Source: Gryganskiella cystojenkinii (lineage: Eukaryota; Mortierellomycota; Mortierellomycetes; Mortierellales; Mortierellaceae). From it: a DNA stretch of 38,658 bases. A program made the position numbers and the translations under genes. Positions 1 to 11,253 of the stretch are shown here, piece by piece (position 1 is the first letter of the stretch; every line of letters begins with the position of its first letter). The DNA lies in assembly GCA_015852425.1 (NCBI GenBank), contig JAAAIG010000323.1, positions 1-38,658 on the forward strand. Reading direction: 5' to 3'. A model generated the notes under the pieces. It was given only the letters and a program-made list of their open reading frames with translations, was not told where the DNA came from and searched no databases.

Positions 1-114
1 GTCAATCGTAAATGCTACAGGGCCTACAACTTGAGTGGGCTATCTAAGGAAACCCTCTGGAAACTTACGTATTTGCTTGCCCCTACCCGCTAATTTTCCA
101 GCAATCTCTCCTAC

Positions 115-1508
115 ATGTACACCCACACAAACATAATGTCAAAGTTACGCGTAGCAGGATCAGCAGCATGTCGAGCAGCCCTCCACTCTAGGGAAACACA
201 AACTCTCCAACCTGCTATTGCCCAGGGCCTCAGGACACCATCAAGGAACTCCACAGCGGCCTTGACGCGATCCCGATTCTTTTGCTCTGCATCAACAATC
301 ATTCGGTCTTCAGTACCCTCAACATGCTGGCGCAAACAGCATTCAAACGTCTTTAAGGACAGTCAGGACAAACGCATTGGCACCAGCAGGAGTCAAACCC
401 ATTACGACAGTCTACATACCGACGCATCCATCGCCTCAACTCATTTCGACTTCTCGCACATCCCCGCCCATGAACAAGACCAAATCCTTAAGGACTTTAT
501 CCTCGTCCCAAACTACCTGTCCCCGCAGGAACAACACCTGATGATAGAGTCTGCGACCAGGAAACTGAAACGAGCTCTGGGCAAACAAGTTCGGTACGAG
601 GATGGACATTTCGATGGCGTCATTACCCGGTACAGAGAATGTTCCGCCTCAGATTGGAGTGGTACGGGTGTGGTCTCATATTCGTCTTCAGGACCCAACC
701 ATCAGCCCAGTCCACTGCGGGAGCGAGTCACCCCCAGCGAAATCATGCAGTCGATTAAGCAGGAGTTCTTCCCACATGAATGGAACTGGGTTTCCCCTCA
801 TATCTTGGAACTGGAAGCCGGTCGAGGTGGGATCAAACCACATATGGATCACTTAGAAGCCTCGGGAGAGGTCGTGGCGGGTCTTTGCCTTGGGTCGGAT
901 GCGGTCATGGAACTGATTCATGAAGATGAGCCCGAACGGTCCTTTAAAGTCTGGTTACCCAAAGGCGCATTTTATTTTCAGAGGTAAGCAAAAAAAAACA
1001 TCGCAATGTCCACAAGAAAAAAAGTCTAAAAATATTTCCGAGCCTGTCAGAATGTTCAATTCCTTGCCGTGGTGGACCCTTTTTTTTACTACTTTCCTTC
1101 TTTCGCGTGCCCTTCGATCGGGCGTTGGCGCCCACACACTAACACGAGGAAATCTTTTTTTTATGGCATTTCTTTTGGTAGAGGATCGGTACGATATCGT
1201 TACAAGCATGGTATCCCGATCGAGCCAGCCGATCACCATTTTCGAGGACGAGTCATTCCCAAGGAGAAGCGAATCTCGGTGATGCTAAGGGTAAACATGC
1301 AAGGGCATTTATGCGGACGGGAAAACGAACGAGGAAAGGGAGAAAAAGGGGAGAGAGAACGCCATGAGGAACCACAAAGGCACTCACATTGTATCATTAT
1401 TGTTCATTTTTTTTACTCCGTGGGAATTATTAGAACGCATTGGATCCAAGACTTCGAGGAGATACGGTTTCCACAACGAGTATGGGTCGCGGCATGGGAA
1501 GGAAGTAG
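115..1508 (+). CDS. ALKBH7: ALKBH7-like mitochondrial Fe(II)/2-oxoglutarate dioxygenase
   Basis: Three exons, 115-983, 1182-1290 and 1434-1508, give 350 residues. The introns have GT-AG ends; the first splits an Arg codon and the second is in phase 0. The N-terminus is Arg/Ser/Ala-rich without acidic residues up to about residue 80, which suggests a mitochondrial presequence; Met at 136 is an alternative start. The AlkB double-stranded beta-helix follows. The iron triad is visible as HMD (His243, Asp245) in exon 1 and His299 in exon 2, and the 2-oxoglutarate RxxxxxR signature is Arg320...Arg326 (RISVMLR), ending exactly at the second donor. The segment around FQRGSVRYRYKHG resembles the animal ALKBH7 core. 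ALKBH7 acts in mitochondria and is linked to programmed necrosis and mitochondrial RNA demethylation in animals; its role here is inferred. The short last exon is the least certain part, because the frame could also read on past 1290. Confidence 0.85.
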
Positions 1509-2542
1509 AATTAGGTGGGCCCGAGGGAATGAGCTGCAATGTTGGACCTTGCCAATTAAAGATTGTCCGATTCGATGGAAAATGGCATTTGTCACCATTT
1601 TACAAGTTAGTGACTGTGCGATAGAATTATAACGAATTATAACGGACAAAAAGAGTCAGAGTGTTGGGCGAAGAGAGGAGGGTGAGAGTGGTGAATTATG
1701 AGTACAGTAACTCTGGCGTCCAGTGCGCAAGCCAGGGCGCAAGCAAAAACCAAAACGTTCAGAAAGAAAAGGGAAACGTAAAGTAAAGTGGAAGGTGAGC
1801 CCTTCGACTTTTTTTTTCGGGGAAATGTCCCAATTGGGACAGGCGATCGTGGCTTTCAATTAGCGAAGGTGTGTCCGGGGGCAGGTCCAAAAGTCAAAGT
1901 CAAAGTTAGACATGGACGGAGAGTGAGTAAAGAAAAAAGAAGACGGAACAAACAAACGAGTCACAGAAACGGGGACGGGACCGATCTGTCGTCAAGAAGA
2001 CAGATTGGATGACTGAGGGCCGTGAAAACCTTACTTTTGCTGTTCAAAGTGACCCCGCATTGAAAGGCTGCCCTGATTTGGTACGTGTGCGGGGTAGAGT
2101 CATGTCTGTCTTCCACCAAAATATCACATGCTTGTCCCTTTTAATTCTGTTTTGCTCACGCTTTTTTTTTTCTCTTATTCTTTCCTCTTTGTCACCGTGC
2201 AAATGAAGCATAAGGACGAGAAGCATCGTTCCACCAGTGACACACTTCGCCGGCCCACAGCTAAAAAGAAGTAAAAAATATGGTCTCGTCACGAAGATTG
2301 AAAGGGCTGATCCGCTTATGTGCTTTCTACTGCTACTGGTCCGTTTTTTATATAACCCCTTCTTTTCTCGTTCTTTCCCTCTTTTTTTTCTCTTTTCTCT
2401 TCTTCCTTAATCCCTTCTCATCACATCACTTCTTCTATTCCTCTCTCTCTCTCTTCATCATCAATTACCTTTCCTCCGCTCTTTTAATTCTCCACCCCAC
2501 TCTCCACTCTTCTACTCTCTTACATAAATAATATATCTAGCC
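1509..2542. other. Intergenic region and isocitrate lyase promoter
   Basis: No credible gene on either strand; open frames are short and full of homopolymer-encoded residues. The right part is the promoter and a strongly C/T-rich leader (about 2356-2535) running up to the isocitrate lyase start. Confidence 0.6.
2349..2355 (+). promoter_or_regulatory. TATA-like box upstream of isocitrate lyase
   Basis: TATATAA lies 188 nt before the ATG at 2543 and is followed by a pyrimidine-rich tract, a layout typical of strongly expressed fungal genes. The match is by eye; no transcript start is known. Confidence 0.45.
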
Positions 2543-4321
2543 ATGGTCGTCCACACTAACACCACCACCGCCCAGTTCGTCAACGAGGAGGAACGCCGTT
2601 TCCAAGAAGAGGTCGCCAAGGTCAATGCCTGGTGGGCCACCGAGCGTTTCTCGCTCATCACTCGTCCTTACACGGCCGAGTCGATCGTCTCCAAGCGTGG
2701 AAACCTCGAGACCGATTATGCCTCGAACGTCCAGGCCAAGAAGCTCTGGAAGTTGCTCAAGAACCATCGCAAGAACGGAACTGCCTCCCACACTTTCGGT
2801 GCCTTGGACCCCATTCAGGTCGCTCAGATGGCCAAGTACATTGAGACCGTCTACGTTTCCGGTTGGCAATGCTCCTCCACCGCCTCGTCCTCGAACGAGC
2901 CCGGTCCCGATCTGGCTGATTACCCCATGGATACCGTCCCTAACAAGGTCGAGCACTTGTTCTTTGCCCAGATGTTCCACGATCGTAAGCAGCGCGAGGC
3001 TCGTTTGACCGCCCCCAAGGAACAGCGTACCAAGATGGCCAACATTGATTTCTTGCGTCCTATCATCGCCGATGCCGATACCGGTCACGGTGGTATCACC
3101 GCCAACATGAAGCTCGCCAAGATGTTTGTCGAGCGTGGCGCTGCCGGTATCCATCTCGAGGATCAGATGGCTGGTACCAAGAAGTGTGGTCACATGGCCG
3201 GTAAGGTCCTGGTCCCCATCTCGGAGCACATCAACCGTCTCGTTGCCAGCAGAGTTCAGTTTGATATCATGGGCGTCGAGAACTTGATTGTTGCCCGTAC
3301 GGATTCCGAGGCTGCGACCTTGATCACCTCCAACATTGATCCCCGCGATCATGCCTTCATTCTCGGAGCCACTAACCCCAACTTGAAGCCTTTGGTTGTT
3401 GAGATGGCTGCTGCTCAGGCTGCCGGCAAGAACGGCGATGATCTCCAGGCTGTTGAGGATGATTGGGTCAAGGCCGCTAACATCAAGCTCTACCGTGATG
3501 CTGTTGCGGATGCGCTCAAGGCCAAGAACAAGGATGCTGCTGACTGGCTCGTCAAGTCCGAGTTCTTGTCCAACCCTGAGGCTCGTCAGCTGGCCAAGTC
3601 CCTTGGTGTCGAGGTTCACTGGGACTGGGATCTCCCCCGTACTCGTGAGGGTTACTACAGATACCAGGGCGGTACCCGTTGCGCCATCAACAGGTAAATA
3701 ATTCGATTCTTCTTGCGGTTGTGTGACAGAGAAAGCTCTTTTTTTTCGGGTTGTACATTTGATGTTTATTTTTCAGGACTGACCCTCGTTTCTTTTTTCT
3801 TTGGCTCTTTTCCTGACTCTTGATGACATCAATCAAATAGAGCTGTTGCTTTCGCTCCTTACTCTGATCTCCTTTGGATGGAGACCAAGTCCCCCATTCT
3901 TGCTCAGGCCACCGAGTTTGCTCAGGGAGTTCTCGCTCAGCACCCCAAGATTATGCTCGCCTACAACTTGTCGCCCTCGTTCAACTGGGATGCTGCTGGT
4001 TTGACCGACAACGACATGCGTGCCTTCATTGGTCAGTTGGGCGCCCTCGGATTCTCTTGGCAGTTCATCACCCTCGCTGGTTTCCACTGCAACGCCTTGG
4101 GTGTTGATGTCTTTGCTCGCGAGTTTGCTGACAAGGGCATGTACGCCTACGTCAACGGTATCCAGCGTCAGGAGCGTGCCAACGGTGTCGAGACCTTGGC
4201 TCATCAGAACTGGTCCGGTGCCAACTACTACGACAACTTGATCAAGACCGTCAGCGGTGGTGTCTCCTCAACTGCGGCCATGGGCAAGGGTGTCACCGAG
4301 TCCCAGTTCGGTGCTCACTAA
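2543..4321 (+). CDS. ICL1: Isocitrate lyase
   Basis: Cleaves isocitrate to glyoxylate and succinate in the glyoxylate shunt, needed for growth on acetate or fatty acids. Two exons, 2543-3693 and 3841-4321, encode 543 residues, close to the usual fungal length of about 550. The GT-AG intron (3694-3840) splits the Arg codon in the conserved stretch [19 protein letters not shown], confirming the junction. The active-site signature KKCGH is at residues 213-217 with catalytic Cys215. Other family hallmarks are [10 protein letters not shown] and HLEDQ just before it. The start is the first ATG after a C/T-rich leader. The C-terminus is FGAH, not a canonical SKL-type peroxisomal signal, so peroxisomal import by PTS1 is not predicted. 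Position 2 is Val, not Pro. Codon use is strongly biased to C-ending codons and AAG, as in highly expressed genes, which also creates a 360-codon antisense shadow. A related 2-methylisocitrate lyase is unlikely. Confidence 0.97.
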
Positions 4322-5645
4322 ATACCCCTCCAACCTTCCCTGTCCATTTCTTTTGCATCTGTGTCCCTCTCGATGATGTCTCATCATCACTGACACTACT
4401 CCCCGCTCCTCCCACATGAAACATAAAAAAAAAGTAGCGAATGCATCCATTACCATGTAAAATAAAAAACTTAGATACAAGTGCTTCTTTTTTTGTAAGC
4501 AAAAACAAAAGTATATGGGTTGTTCTTGACATGTGGACAATACGAAAGCATGGGCCATCGGATCCAAAGAAGGGGGTTACGCCAACAAATGCTGAGGAAA
4601 ACAAATAACGGATGATCCGAGACAACCCGTACATTAGCAGGAAGGTCGAGAACGAGAGGCTCGTGAAGGAACTGGTTGGTCGGAATGTTGTCATGTACTC
4701 GGCGTAATATACAAAAAAAAGGTGTCCAACTGATTTTCTTGCCAACTTTGACTGTTTTTTCCAAGCCTGTTCACTCCAGGCAAGAAGTGGCCGGGTGTGT
4801 CTCCCCAGCCACTACTTTTCCTAAATATTTCTCTGCGCGGGAGGGAAGACGCTGCTGTGAACAAGCAAGAAAATCAAGGAATCTCATTTCAAGAGATCCA
4901 GACGATATTTTTCTTCTTTCTTTTTTTCTTTCTGTTTTCGTCACATCGAATTGGACCGTTGGGCACAAAGAAGCCGATGACAAACAAATTTAACTTTTAA
5001 GCATTGTTTGGCGCTCGCGTGGGGAAGAAAGAGTGTCAGGGAATCAAAAGATCCCGAGGAAAGGTCCCAATGGTGTGTGTGCAAGAAAAAAATAGAAAAA
5101 AGAAGAAACGTCGGAGATGAAAGATGTGGTCAGGAACAGGGGGACTGGGAGGCCCTCGCCGGCTCCATATATTGTCCAACAGAACACAAGAGATGACCGG
5201 CGAAATACAACGTTTGTGTGGCAAAGAAGAGAGAAAAAAATCTTGAGAGCAAAACAGGGGCAGCGCCGTTTGTAATCGACCCTGCTGTTCTCTGCCGCTG
5301 GGCTGTGCGACTGTTGAATGCCGCAACGGCGCAGGAAGACTGATGAAAGAAAGAGGAGAAACGTGCGCTGCTCTTGTGGTCTCTGTCCAATTGCCCCACC
5401 CTACACTCGGCCCAAAACATTTTTGTTGACTGACACACACGGTCTAGTCGCATTACGTTTCTTTCTTCTTCCATCATCACATTCTTCTCATCACTTCCTC
5501 CCGTTGCTTCGCCTAGTCATTGGCGTCGATCCTCTTCCCTTTTTCCTCCTCCCTTTTTTTATTCCTATCGAGTCCGCCATACCTTCCTTCTTTCGAAACG
5601 TTTCTTTTTCTTTTCCTTTTTCTTGATCCCTTCTATCCCTTCTTG
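4322..5645. other. Intergenic: lyase 3' end and UPF0658 gene promoter
   Basis: Contains the 3' untranslated region of isocitrate lyase, homopolymer-rich spacer, and from about 5455 a long C/T-rich leader. In-frame codons upstream of 5646 encode only Phe/Leu/Ser/Pro-rich sequence read from that leader, so I exclude them from the next protein. I see no RNA gene here. Confidence 0.55.
4461..4466 (+). terminator. Polyadenylation signal of isocitrate lyase
   Basis: AATAAA about 140 nt after the stop codon in an A-rich stretch; other A-rich elements nearby could also serve. Confidence 0.35.
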
Positions 5646-7953
5646 ATGATGCCGGGCCACACCGGCGGGTTCGATAATAACAACCACAACTCGACCCAAT
5701 CCCCGCCTTTCCCCAATGCCTCTTATGCAACGGCGCAACCCCTGTACCAACGCACAAGGGCCAACAGCTATAACCGTGCTGTGAATAACCTCAACAATAT
5801 CAACAGCAACAATGGCAGTGGCAATAATGGCGACAATAATAGCAGCAACCTCTCCCCTGCTGCTCCTCCTCCTCTTCCCTCTTCTTCCAAGCCCAGATAC
5901 CCAAACAACAACGTTCAAAAAGAGGAATTTCAAAACAATGTGAATTACTATAACAACAGTGATCCTTCCCAGGGTACCACAAGTCATTTCTCACATCACA
6001 ATGATTACCCACCTCGCAATGAGAACCCAGCTCCATCACAACAATATTATCCGTCATACCAACAGTCTTCTAGCCAACAGCAACACTATACTCAAGCTGA
6101 GGACTCTCTTCGGCAAAATATTCAACACTACCAACTGAATGATAACAACAACAGCATCCAACATAATCCTAATAATAACGGCAGTGGTTATCAACCCAAC
6201 CAGAACCGGTTCCCGAGGCAAAAGAAACCTGTCCTGGGTCAAACAGGAGCATCAGCAGCAGACCATGAGGAAAAGGATCAACACCCTTCGACTTATTATC
6301 CTCAACAACCCAACAAGTCCCCCAAATCTACGTCCCAATCCACAGCCGCCGCAACCGATGCGACACCAACGCTCAGAGAAAGGATTCGACGGCTGTACAG
6401 GTTCCCTTGTTCGACCAACGGCAAAGCCCTGTTGGCTTTGATTGGTATAGAGGCCGCGATTGTTATTGCGATGCAAGCCGCGGTTGTAGGACTTTACTTC
6501 GAAGACTTGATTAAGGCGCCTGCGCCTGGATCCCAGGTCGCTCCTTACCTGGACCAAAACAACGTCTCGAGATCGGTGCCTGCGTACCTGATTGTCTTTG
6601 TCTTTGCCCAGCTCTTTCAATGGGTCATGACCTGGGATGCAGTAAGTTGTTTTGTCGGTCGAAAAAAGTAGAAAAAAGAATGCATCTGCATGAATAGAGT
6701 CGACTGTCAACTATCCACGGATTCAATCAACTGCATGAAAAAGAACTGTGCATATTGATTCTCTACCCCTTTTTGTTTCTCTCTTTCTTTCTTTCTTTCC
6801 TTCTTTGTTTCCTTCTTTCCTTCTTTTTTCTATCCTTTTTTCATTCTTCTTCTGTCAGGTGCGTGCCCAGAACACGATCGAGTTGATCGGAGTCGTGGTC
6901 TTCAACCTCTGTTGTTTAGCTTACTCGATCTTTGAGATCTCTCAGATTTGGACCTCTCTCAAGGAATCGGCCGATTTGGGGTTCTTTGGCTCGATGGACG
7001 TTTACAACGCTGTCAAACCCTACTTGATCGTCGTCGTCGCCGTCTTGGCCGTGACCCAGATTTTGTGCACCTGGTTTGCGTACCAACTCTTTCAGGAGTT
7101 TGGTTGGAAGATTTACAAGAAGATTGGTGCTGACCCTGTCATGAAGAGTAAGTTTTTTTTTTGGATAAAGAGAGATTTGGGCAACAATCGAGTGGAAACG
7201 ATCAAAGGAGAAACCCGTCTAGCCTCGACTCGCATTGTGCCTTTTTTTTTAGTATGCCCGTTTTCCACTCTTAGTTGATTAACCTCTTGCCTATGCCCTT
7301 TTAGAAATGTACCGTGCCTACCAGATTTACCTGGTTCTGATCAAGGTCGATTTGTTCTTCTTTGTCGGGTTCTCCATCCAGTTTATCTACTTGACTTTGA
7401 CGAAGCGTGCGGAGGATCCCGAGTACTGGATCACAATCTTTGTCTTGCCAGCGACCCTGTTGATCCTTTGGTTGGCCGTGTATTCTGTCCGACACGAATC
7501 TCGGAAGGGCATGTCCCTCTTTTTGATATCGATGGTCTGTGGTGTCGTCTATTGTGTCTTCAAGGTCGTTCGTATGTACTATGGTCCCAAGAAGGATAAC
7601 TTTTATGGTGTGAAAAAGTTCTTGACGCTCTTTGGTAAGTCAGTCCTTTCAACTCTTTTAATTTATTTACTTTCTGCCTTTAGTGTGGGAGTCGAGACGG
7701 CTATGGCGTCACTTCTTTTTTTCGTTGTTCACCTTTTCGACGACTAACATTCCCTATCGCGCTTTTCTTTTGCTTTTTTTTTCCTTCTCCAACAGCCGCT
7801 CTCTGTCTAGTGACGCTCCTGTTGACGATCGTGAATGCTGTGATTTGTTTCCGGAATTTTGGAAAGGGTCTCAAGACCCATCTGATGCGAGACAATCGAG
7901 AGACTCAGGATGTTACCTCGCCTAGCAATGGACGCGTCCTGGAAATTGATTAA
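5646..7953 (+). CDS. UPF0658-type Golgi membrane protein
   Basis: Four exons, 5646-6641, 6859-7147, 7305-7634 and 7796-7953, encode 590 residues; all introns are GT-AG. Residues 1 to about 250 are low-complexity, rich in Asn, Gln, Ser, Pro and Tyr, and probably cytosolic. About eight hydrophobic segments follow, near residues 260-284, 313-330, 338-358, 387-410, 434-458, 470-490, 499-520 and 540-560. The loop QEFGWKIYKKIGADP and the overall layout match the fungal UPF0658 family, whose fission yeast members localise to the Golgi; the biochemical role is unknown. Downstream loops carry short charged stretches such as KRAEDPEYW. The tandem ATG at 5646/5649 is chosen because everything upstream is C/T-tract translation. 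The Asn-rich N-terminus is longer than I would expect for the family. The fold call is firm, the localisation is inferred. Confidence 0.85.
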
Positions 7954-7976
7954 ATAACAATAGTAACACTTACCCC

Positions 7977-8020
7977 ACTCACTCACTCACTCACTCACTC
8001 ATTCACTCACTCGCTCGCTC
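7977..8020 (+). repeat. (ACTC)n microsatellite
   Basis: About eleven tetranucleotide units, perfect for the first six and then with ATTC and GCTC variants, 24 nt after the stop of the UPF0658 gene, hence within its 3' untranslated region. Confidence 0.9.
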
Positions 8021-8089
8021 TAAAAAAAAATTCCAGTAATTTATCACATATGTATGCTTTCTTAGTCATTTACCATTCTTCATCAAAAG

Positions 8090-8095
8090 AATAAA
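8090..8095 (+). terminator. Polyadenylation signal of UPF0658 gene
   Basis: AATAAA within an A-rich run, 137 nt after the stop codon. Confidence 0.4.
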
Positions 8096-8632
8096 AAAAA
8101 GCTGGTCCTTCTGTTGATAGTACTCGATTTTATTACGTGTCGAGGACATGGTTTCTCTTCTTTTTTTTCTTTTTGCTACTCTACGATTCTATGATCCTAA
8201 GCTGCAATCTCATACCGCTGTCTTTAGGACAAAACAAACACTTCTGTTCCTCCTCTTCCAAGTCAATCTCGTGATTGTCTTGTCAGCCATTTTGTGCGAG
8301 TTCGTGTTCGCCCCTCTTCCAGATAAAAATCTGTCTTTTGCTGATCCCTTGCGGGATCACCTTCTTCGAAGATTGACCTTGAACGCACAATCGACCCCGA
8401 CTAGGAGTTAATAGGACTCCAAGGAACATGTTTAGTCTGGACATGGACGTTCAAGTTCTCACAGCGGTCAGGAGCACTTTTGACCAATTTGGTGGCGGTG
8501 TTAATTTTAGGAGGATTAGTCACGTGATTTTAACGAAAAGGACAAAGAGAGCGCAGTTTCCTTTTTGGTTTTTTTCCGCCATTCCAATTCAATTTCATCC
8601 CTTCTCCTTTAACACAATCATTATACATCAAG

Positions 8633-8917
8633 ATGCGGCCTTTTGTACGTAGGTCAAGTAAGCGTGCTGTTCTTGCTGTCGGTCTCGTCGTCGGAACTGC
8701 CTACATTCTCGAAGCACTCAAGATCAAGAAGAAGGTAATGATATTTTTTCCATTCTTTTCCTGCAGAATTGTTTGGCTGTACCACCCACCACCAGAGGAA
8801 TTACATGAAGTTTGTCTTGGCCATACTGACATACTTTTCTCTATTTTTACTTTTTTATAGGAGGAGCGTTTCTCTGTCATCATTGAGAACGAATCCAAGC
8901 TGTGGCAGGGAGCATGA
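8633..8917 (+). CDS. Small single-span membrane protein (52 aa)
   Basis: Two exons, 8633-8734 and 8861-8917, joined by a phase-0 GT-AG intron of 126 nt, give 52 residues. The start has a basic N-terminus (RPFVRRSSKR), then one hydrophobic helix (about residues 12-28, AVLAVGLVVGTAYILEAL), then a Lys-rich stretch and a short polar tail ending KLWQGA. This is the layout of small mitochondrial inner-membrane or respiratory-complex assembly proteins, but I cannot assign a family from sequence alone. It is too short for most gene callers without the splice. The donor GTAATG and the acceptor TTTTATAG are good. Alternatives are a shorter unspliced product reading into the intron, or chance. The gene is monocistronic, with a 3' region ending in a stretch that repeats AACAACAAT-like words. 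Confidence 0.55.
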
Positions 8918-9818
8918 TGTAGGCTATCATGGAAACAACAATGGGCATATCAACAACAATAATACCCGCTTAGCACCTATATAGTCGGAGAGAGCCGGAC
9001 TGACCTCTCCCCCAAGCAAACACACAAATTATCCAACAGAAACGACCAAACTCGTTACTTCCAGCCAACTACCAGCAGCACAATCAAACGATACCCAGTT
9101 CAACTCAAAGGACTGTGGCTCAAGCCCAATCAACAAAGCACCATATCCTTTTCACCATTTTTTATTGTCGAAATCAACATTCTCTTTTCATGCGGTCGAT
9201 GCAACGCCCACAGTACTAAAGGACACCAGCGAGCGAGGCATCGAAAGGCCTCCACTCCTTCGGGAAGCGATTGCACCGTCGAGTCTTGCCTTTTTGAGTG
9301 CTCGGAGGAAAGCTTGAGGCTCTATTTGTCCAGACAAAGCCCACCTTGTCAGAGCATTGAAGGACACGTATAACTACAAAGTTGTGTTTACGACCAATTG
9401 GATCGTGGATGGAAATCATAGCCTTTGCCCTGTGTAAAAAGGACCTCTCCACCCCTTGGGGTCCTCGTTCCCCTTTGATAGATCTCTTTACTGCAACAAC
9501 TTACGTCGTCCTTTTTCGTTACGACCTTTTTTCAGCAGTATCGAGCCTCAACTGTCTAGCAAATATATCCCAAAAAAAAAACTTGCTCTTTTTATGTCCA
9601 ACCGTACCATTGCATGATCCGACAAATCCAAAAAAGCATCGAGGCGAAAGGCTGTGTATCTACAAGATTGTGCAAACGCAAAAAAGATGAGACATAGATT
9701 GACTGCCTCGAGAATAAAACCCCCATCCCTTGGAAAGTATTATGGGCAGGGGTAAAACAAAAGCCGCGTATATTTTGAGGATGAAAAAAGAAAAGGGTGA
9801 CAGGGATATTTCAGCGCT
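8918..9818. other. Intergenic between converging genes
   Basis: Lies between the 3' end of the small membrane-protein gene and the 3' end of the cytochrome b5 gene, which is on the opposite strand. I see no gene, RNA gene or repeat family here. A stop-free Cys-rich frame around 9190-9372 was considered and dropped. Confidence 0.5.
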
Positions 9819-10927
9819 CTAGTTAAGAACCTTCCAGAGGACACATCCAGCAACGACAGCCAGTGCAAGAACGTATTGAATGCTATGAATAAAGGGTAGA
9901 GAAAAGAGATAGAGGTTAGGATCAGCGTAAGTGGAAACAAGTTTTTCCGTGATTTCTTTACAGTGTTGCATATTCCTTTTTTTTTTCTGTCATACCTGCT
10001 TGTCGTCTCGGTTGGCTCGGACGCGGGGATGGGCTTGGGGGTCGAGTTGAAGGTAGACTTTGGCTTGGCAGTGGCATTCTGTTGTGATTTTCAGAGGTCG
10101 ATATAGATGTCAGTATGGTAATCTAGGAGATCAAAGTTCTCTCTCACACACACAGCTCTCACTTCACATGTCACTCGCATTTTGTTTACTTAAACAAGCA
10201 AGATCTTCACAACAATAAAAAAATCCTTGTCCACTGAAAAGTATAAAACAATGCATCGACACCCAGGTCCCCAGTGGGAATTGAAAGGTGTTGGTGACAT
10301 GGGACCTCTCGCAGCCCAGAGGTAAGGAGTGTGCTAGAGTACAAGTCTGTGTCGGTGTCTTCGTCTGCGTGGTCTTCTTTTTGTCTGCTCAAATAAATAA
10401 ATACAATCCTGTACTTTGGTTGACCTTGTTAATGGTATCTACCCTGAATCGATATCAACGAGCATAGTGAGAGACAGAGGGAAATCACTTACGTCGGTCT
10501 TCAATTCTCCGACATAGAGCTTGGACATGATCTCACGAGCCTCGTCCGAGTGACCGACATCCTCAAAGGATTCGGTAGCGTCCTTGCCAGCCTCGTCGAT
10601 GAGGACCTCCTCTCCACCAGGATGCTAGAAATAGTATTGAATGGCAAAACAGTGGAACAATTAGTGTTTAGCTGGATCGAGTCGTTTGAATGACACGACT
10701 CTGCGTCGCAAGAGTATCATGTTTGTTAAGGCGAAAGAAAGAAGAAAAAAAAGAGAGAGTAATGTGCTCGTTCGGCAATGAAGTCCGAACTGAAAAATAA
10801 AAGTTCTGCTAACCTCGTCAATGAATCCTGTAACATCATAAACCTTTCCATGAAGGGCGAGGAGAAGGTTGTCTTTGGAGTTATGCTGGGACAACTCGGC
10901 GAAAGTATAAGTCTTGGGGGAAGCCAT
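9819..10927 (-). CDS. CYB5: Cytochrome b5, tail-anchored
   Basis: Four exons on the minus strand, 10927-10814, 10624-10493, 10078-9996 and 9882-9819, give 130 residues, the normal length for microsomal cytochrome b5. The protein is an electron carrier for fatty-acid desaturases, sterol enzymes and P450s at the endoplasmic reticulum. The heme pocket is intact: HPGG with axial His39 and VGHS with axial His63. The first exon carries [14 protein letters not shown] and the conserved [13 protein letters not shown], where the first intron falls exactly before HPGG. A Pro/Thr/Ser-rich hinge (about 84-109) leads to a hydrophobic tail near residues 112-128 ([13 protein letters not shown]), so it is tail-anchored. 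All junctions are GT-AG and phases agree. The second intron (414 nt) is long for this window. The outer mitochondrial isoform cannot be excluded. Confidence 0.95.
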
Positions 10928-11253
10928 TTTTTTGTCGAGATGTGTAAAGTCAATGGGAGGAAGGAATGTGGGAATGAAAGAGATGGGAGAAAAAAGGAGA
11001 ATGAAAAGAAACAAAGTTCTCCGAATACCAAGGGGAACAGGGCAAGTCTTTTTTTTTCCAACCTCCGATCCGCCTGCTTTGTGGGGACGTGACACCTAAC
11101 CCCCGAAACCGATTTTGTCTTTTCGCTTCGCTTCAGTGAGTCATGAAAAGGGTATTTTTCAAGCCGAACAGTAAACGGGGATCGATCGTGATGACGATGA
11201 TCCTGGCCGTGCAATACTGGTTTTTTTATGCATGCAACATCAAATTGGTTTCG
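10928..11253. other. Cytochrome b5 promoter region
   Basis: A 326-nt spacer between the stop of the duplicated-domain gene and the start of cytochrome b5, both on the minus strand. It serves as promoter and leader of cytochrome b5. The leader shows C/T-rich runs on the minus strand; no clear TATA box. Confidence 0.5.

Larger units (their letters stand above)
7954..8632. other. Intergenic: 3' region and promoter of small gene
   Basis: Holds the microsatellite and poly(A) signal listed separately, then about 500 nt without a convincing gene. An 87-codon frame at 8148-8411 has no family resemblance. A perfect 7-bp hairpin with a TTGC loop (TGATCCC/GGGATCA, 8342-8359) is visible. The sequence just before 8633 is the small gene's leader. 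Confidence 0.5.

Noticed and set aside
2537..3619. 360-codon open frame antisense to isocitrate lyase
   Set aside because: It is a codon-bias shadow: the strongly biased sense codons leave few antisense stops. The product is Gly/Leu/Asp-rich with no family.
4293..4745. 150-codon minus-strand frame over the lyase 3' end
   Set aside because: Phe/Ser-rich translation of A-runs, overlapping the lyase stop and its 3' region; no recognisable domain.
5520..5645. In-frame upstream extension of the UPF0658 protein
   Set aside because: It translates the C/T-rich leader into Phe/Leu/Pro/Ser; the family starts need not include it and the ATG pair at 5646 follows.
9190..9372. Cys/His-rich stop-free frame suggesting a zinc finger
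   Set aside because: Spacing of Cys and His fits no known finger, there is no good start, and it lies between two 3' ends.
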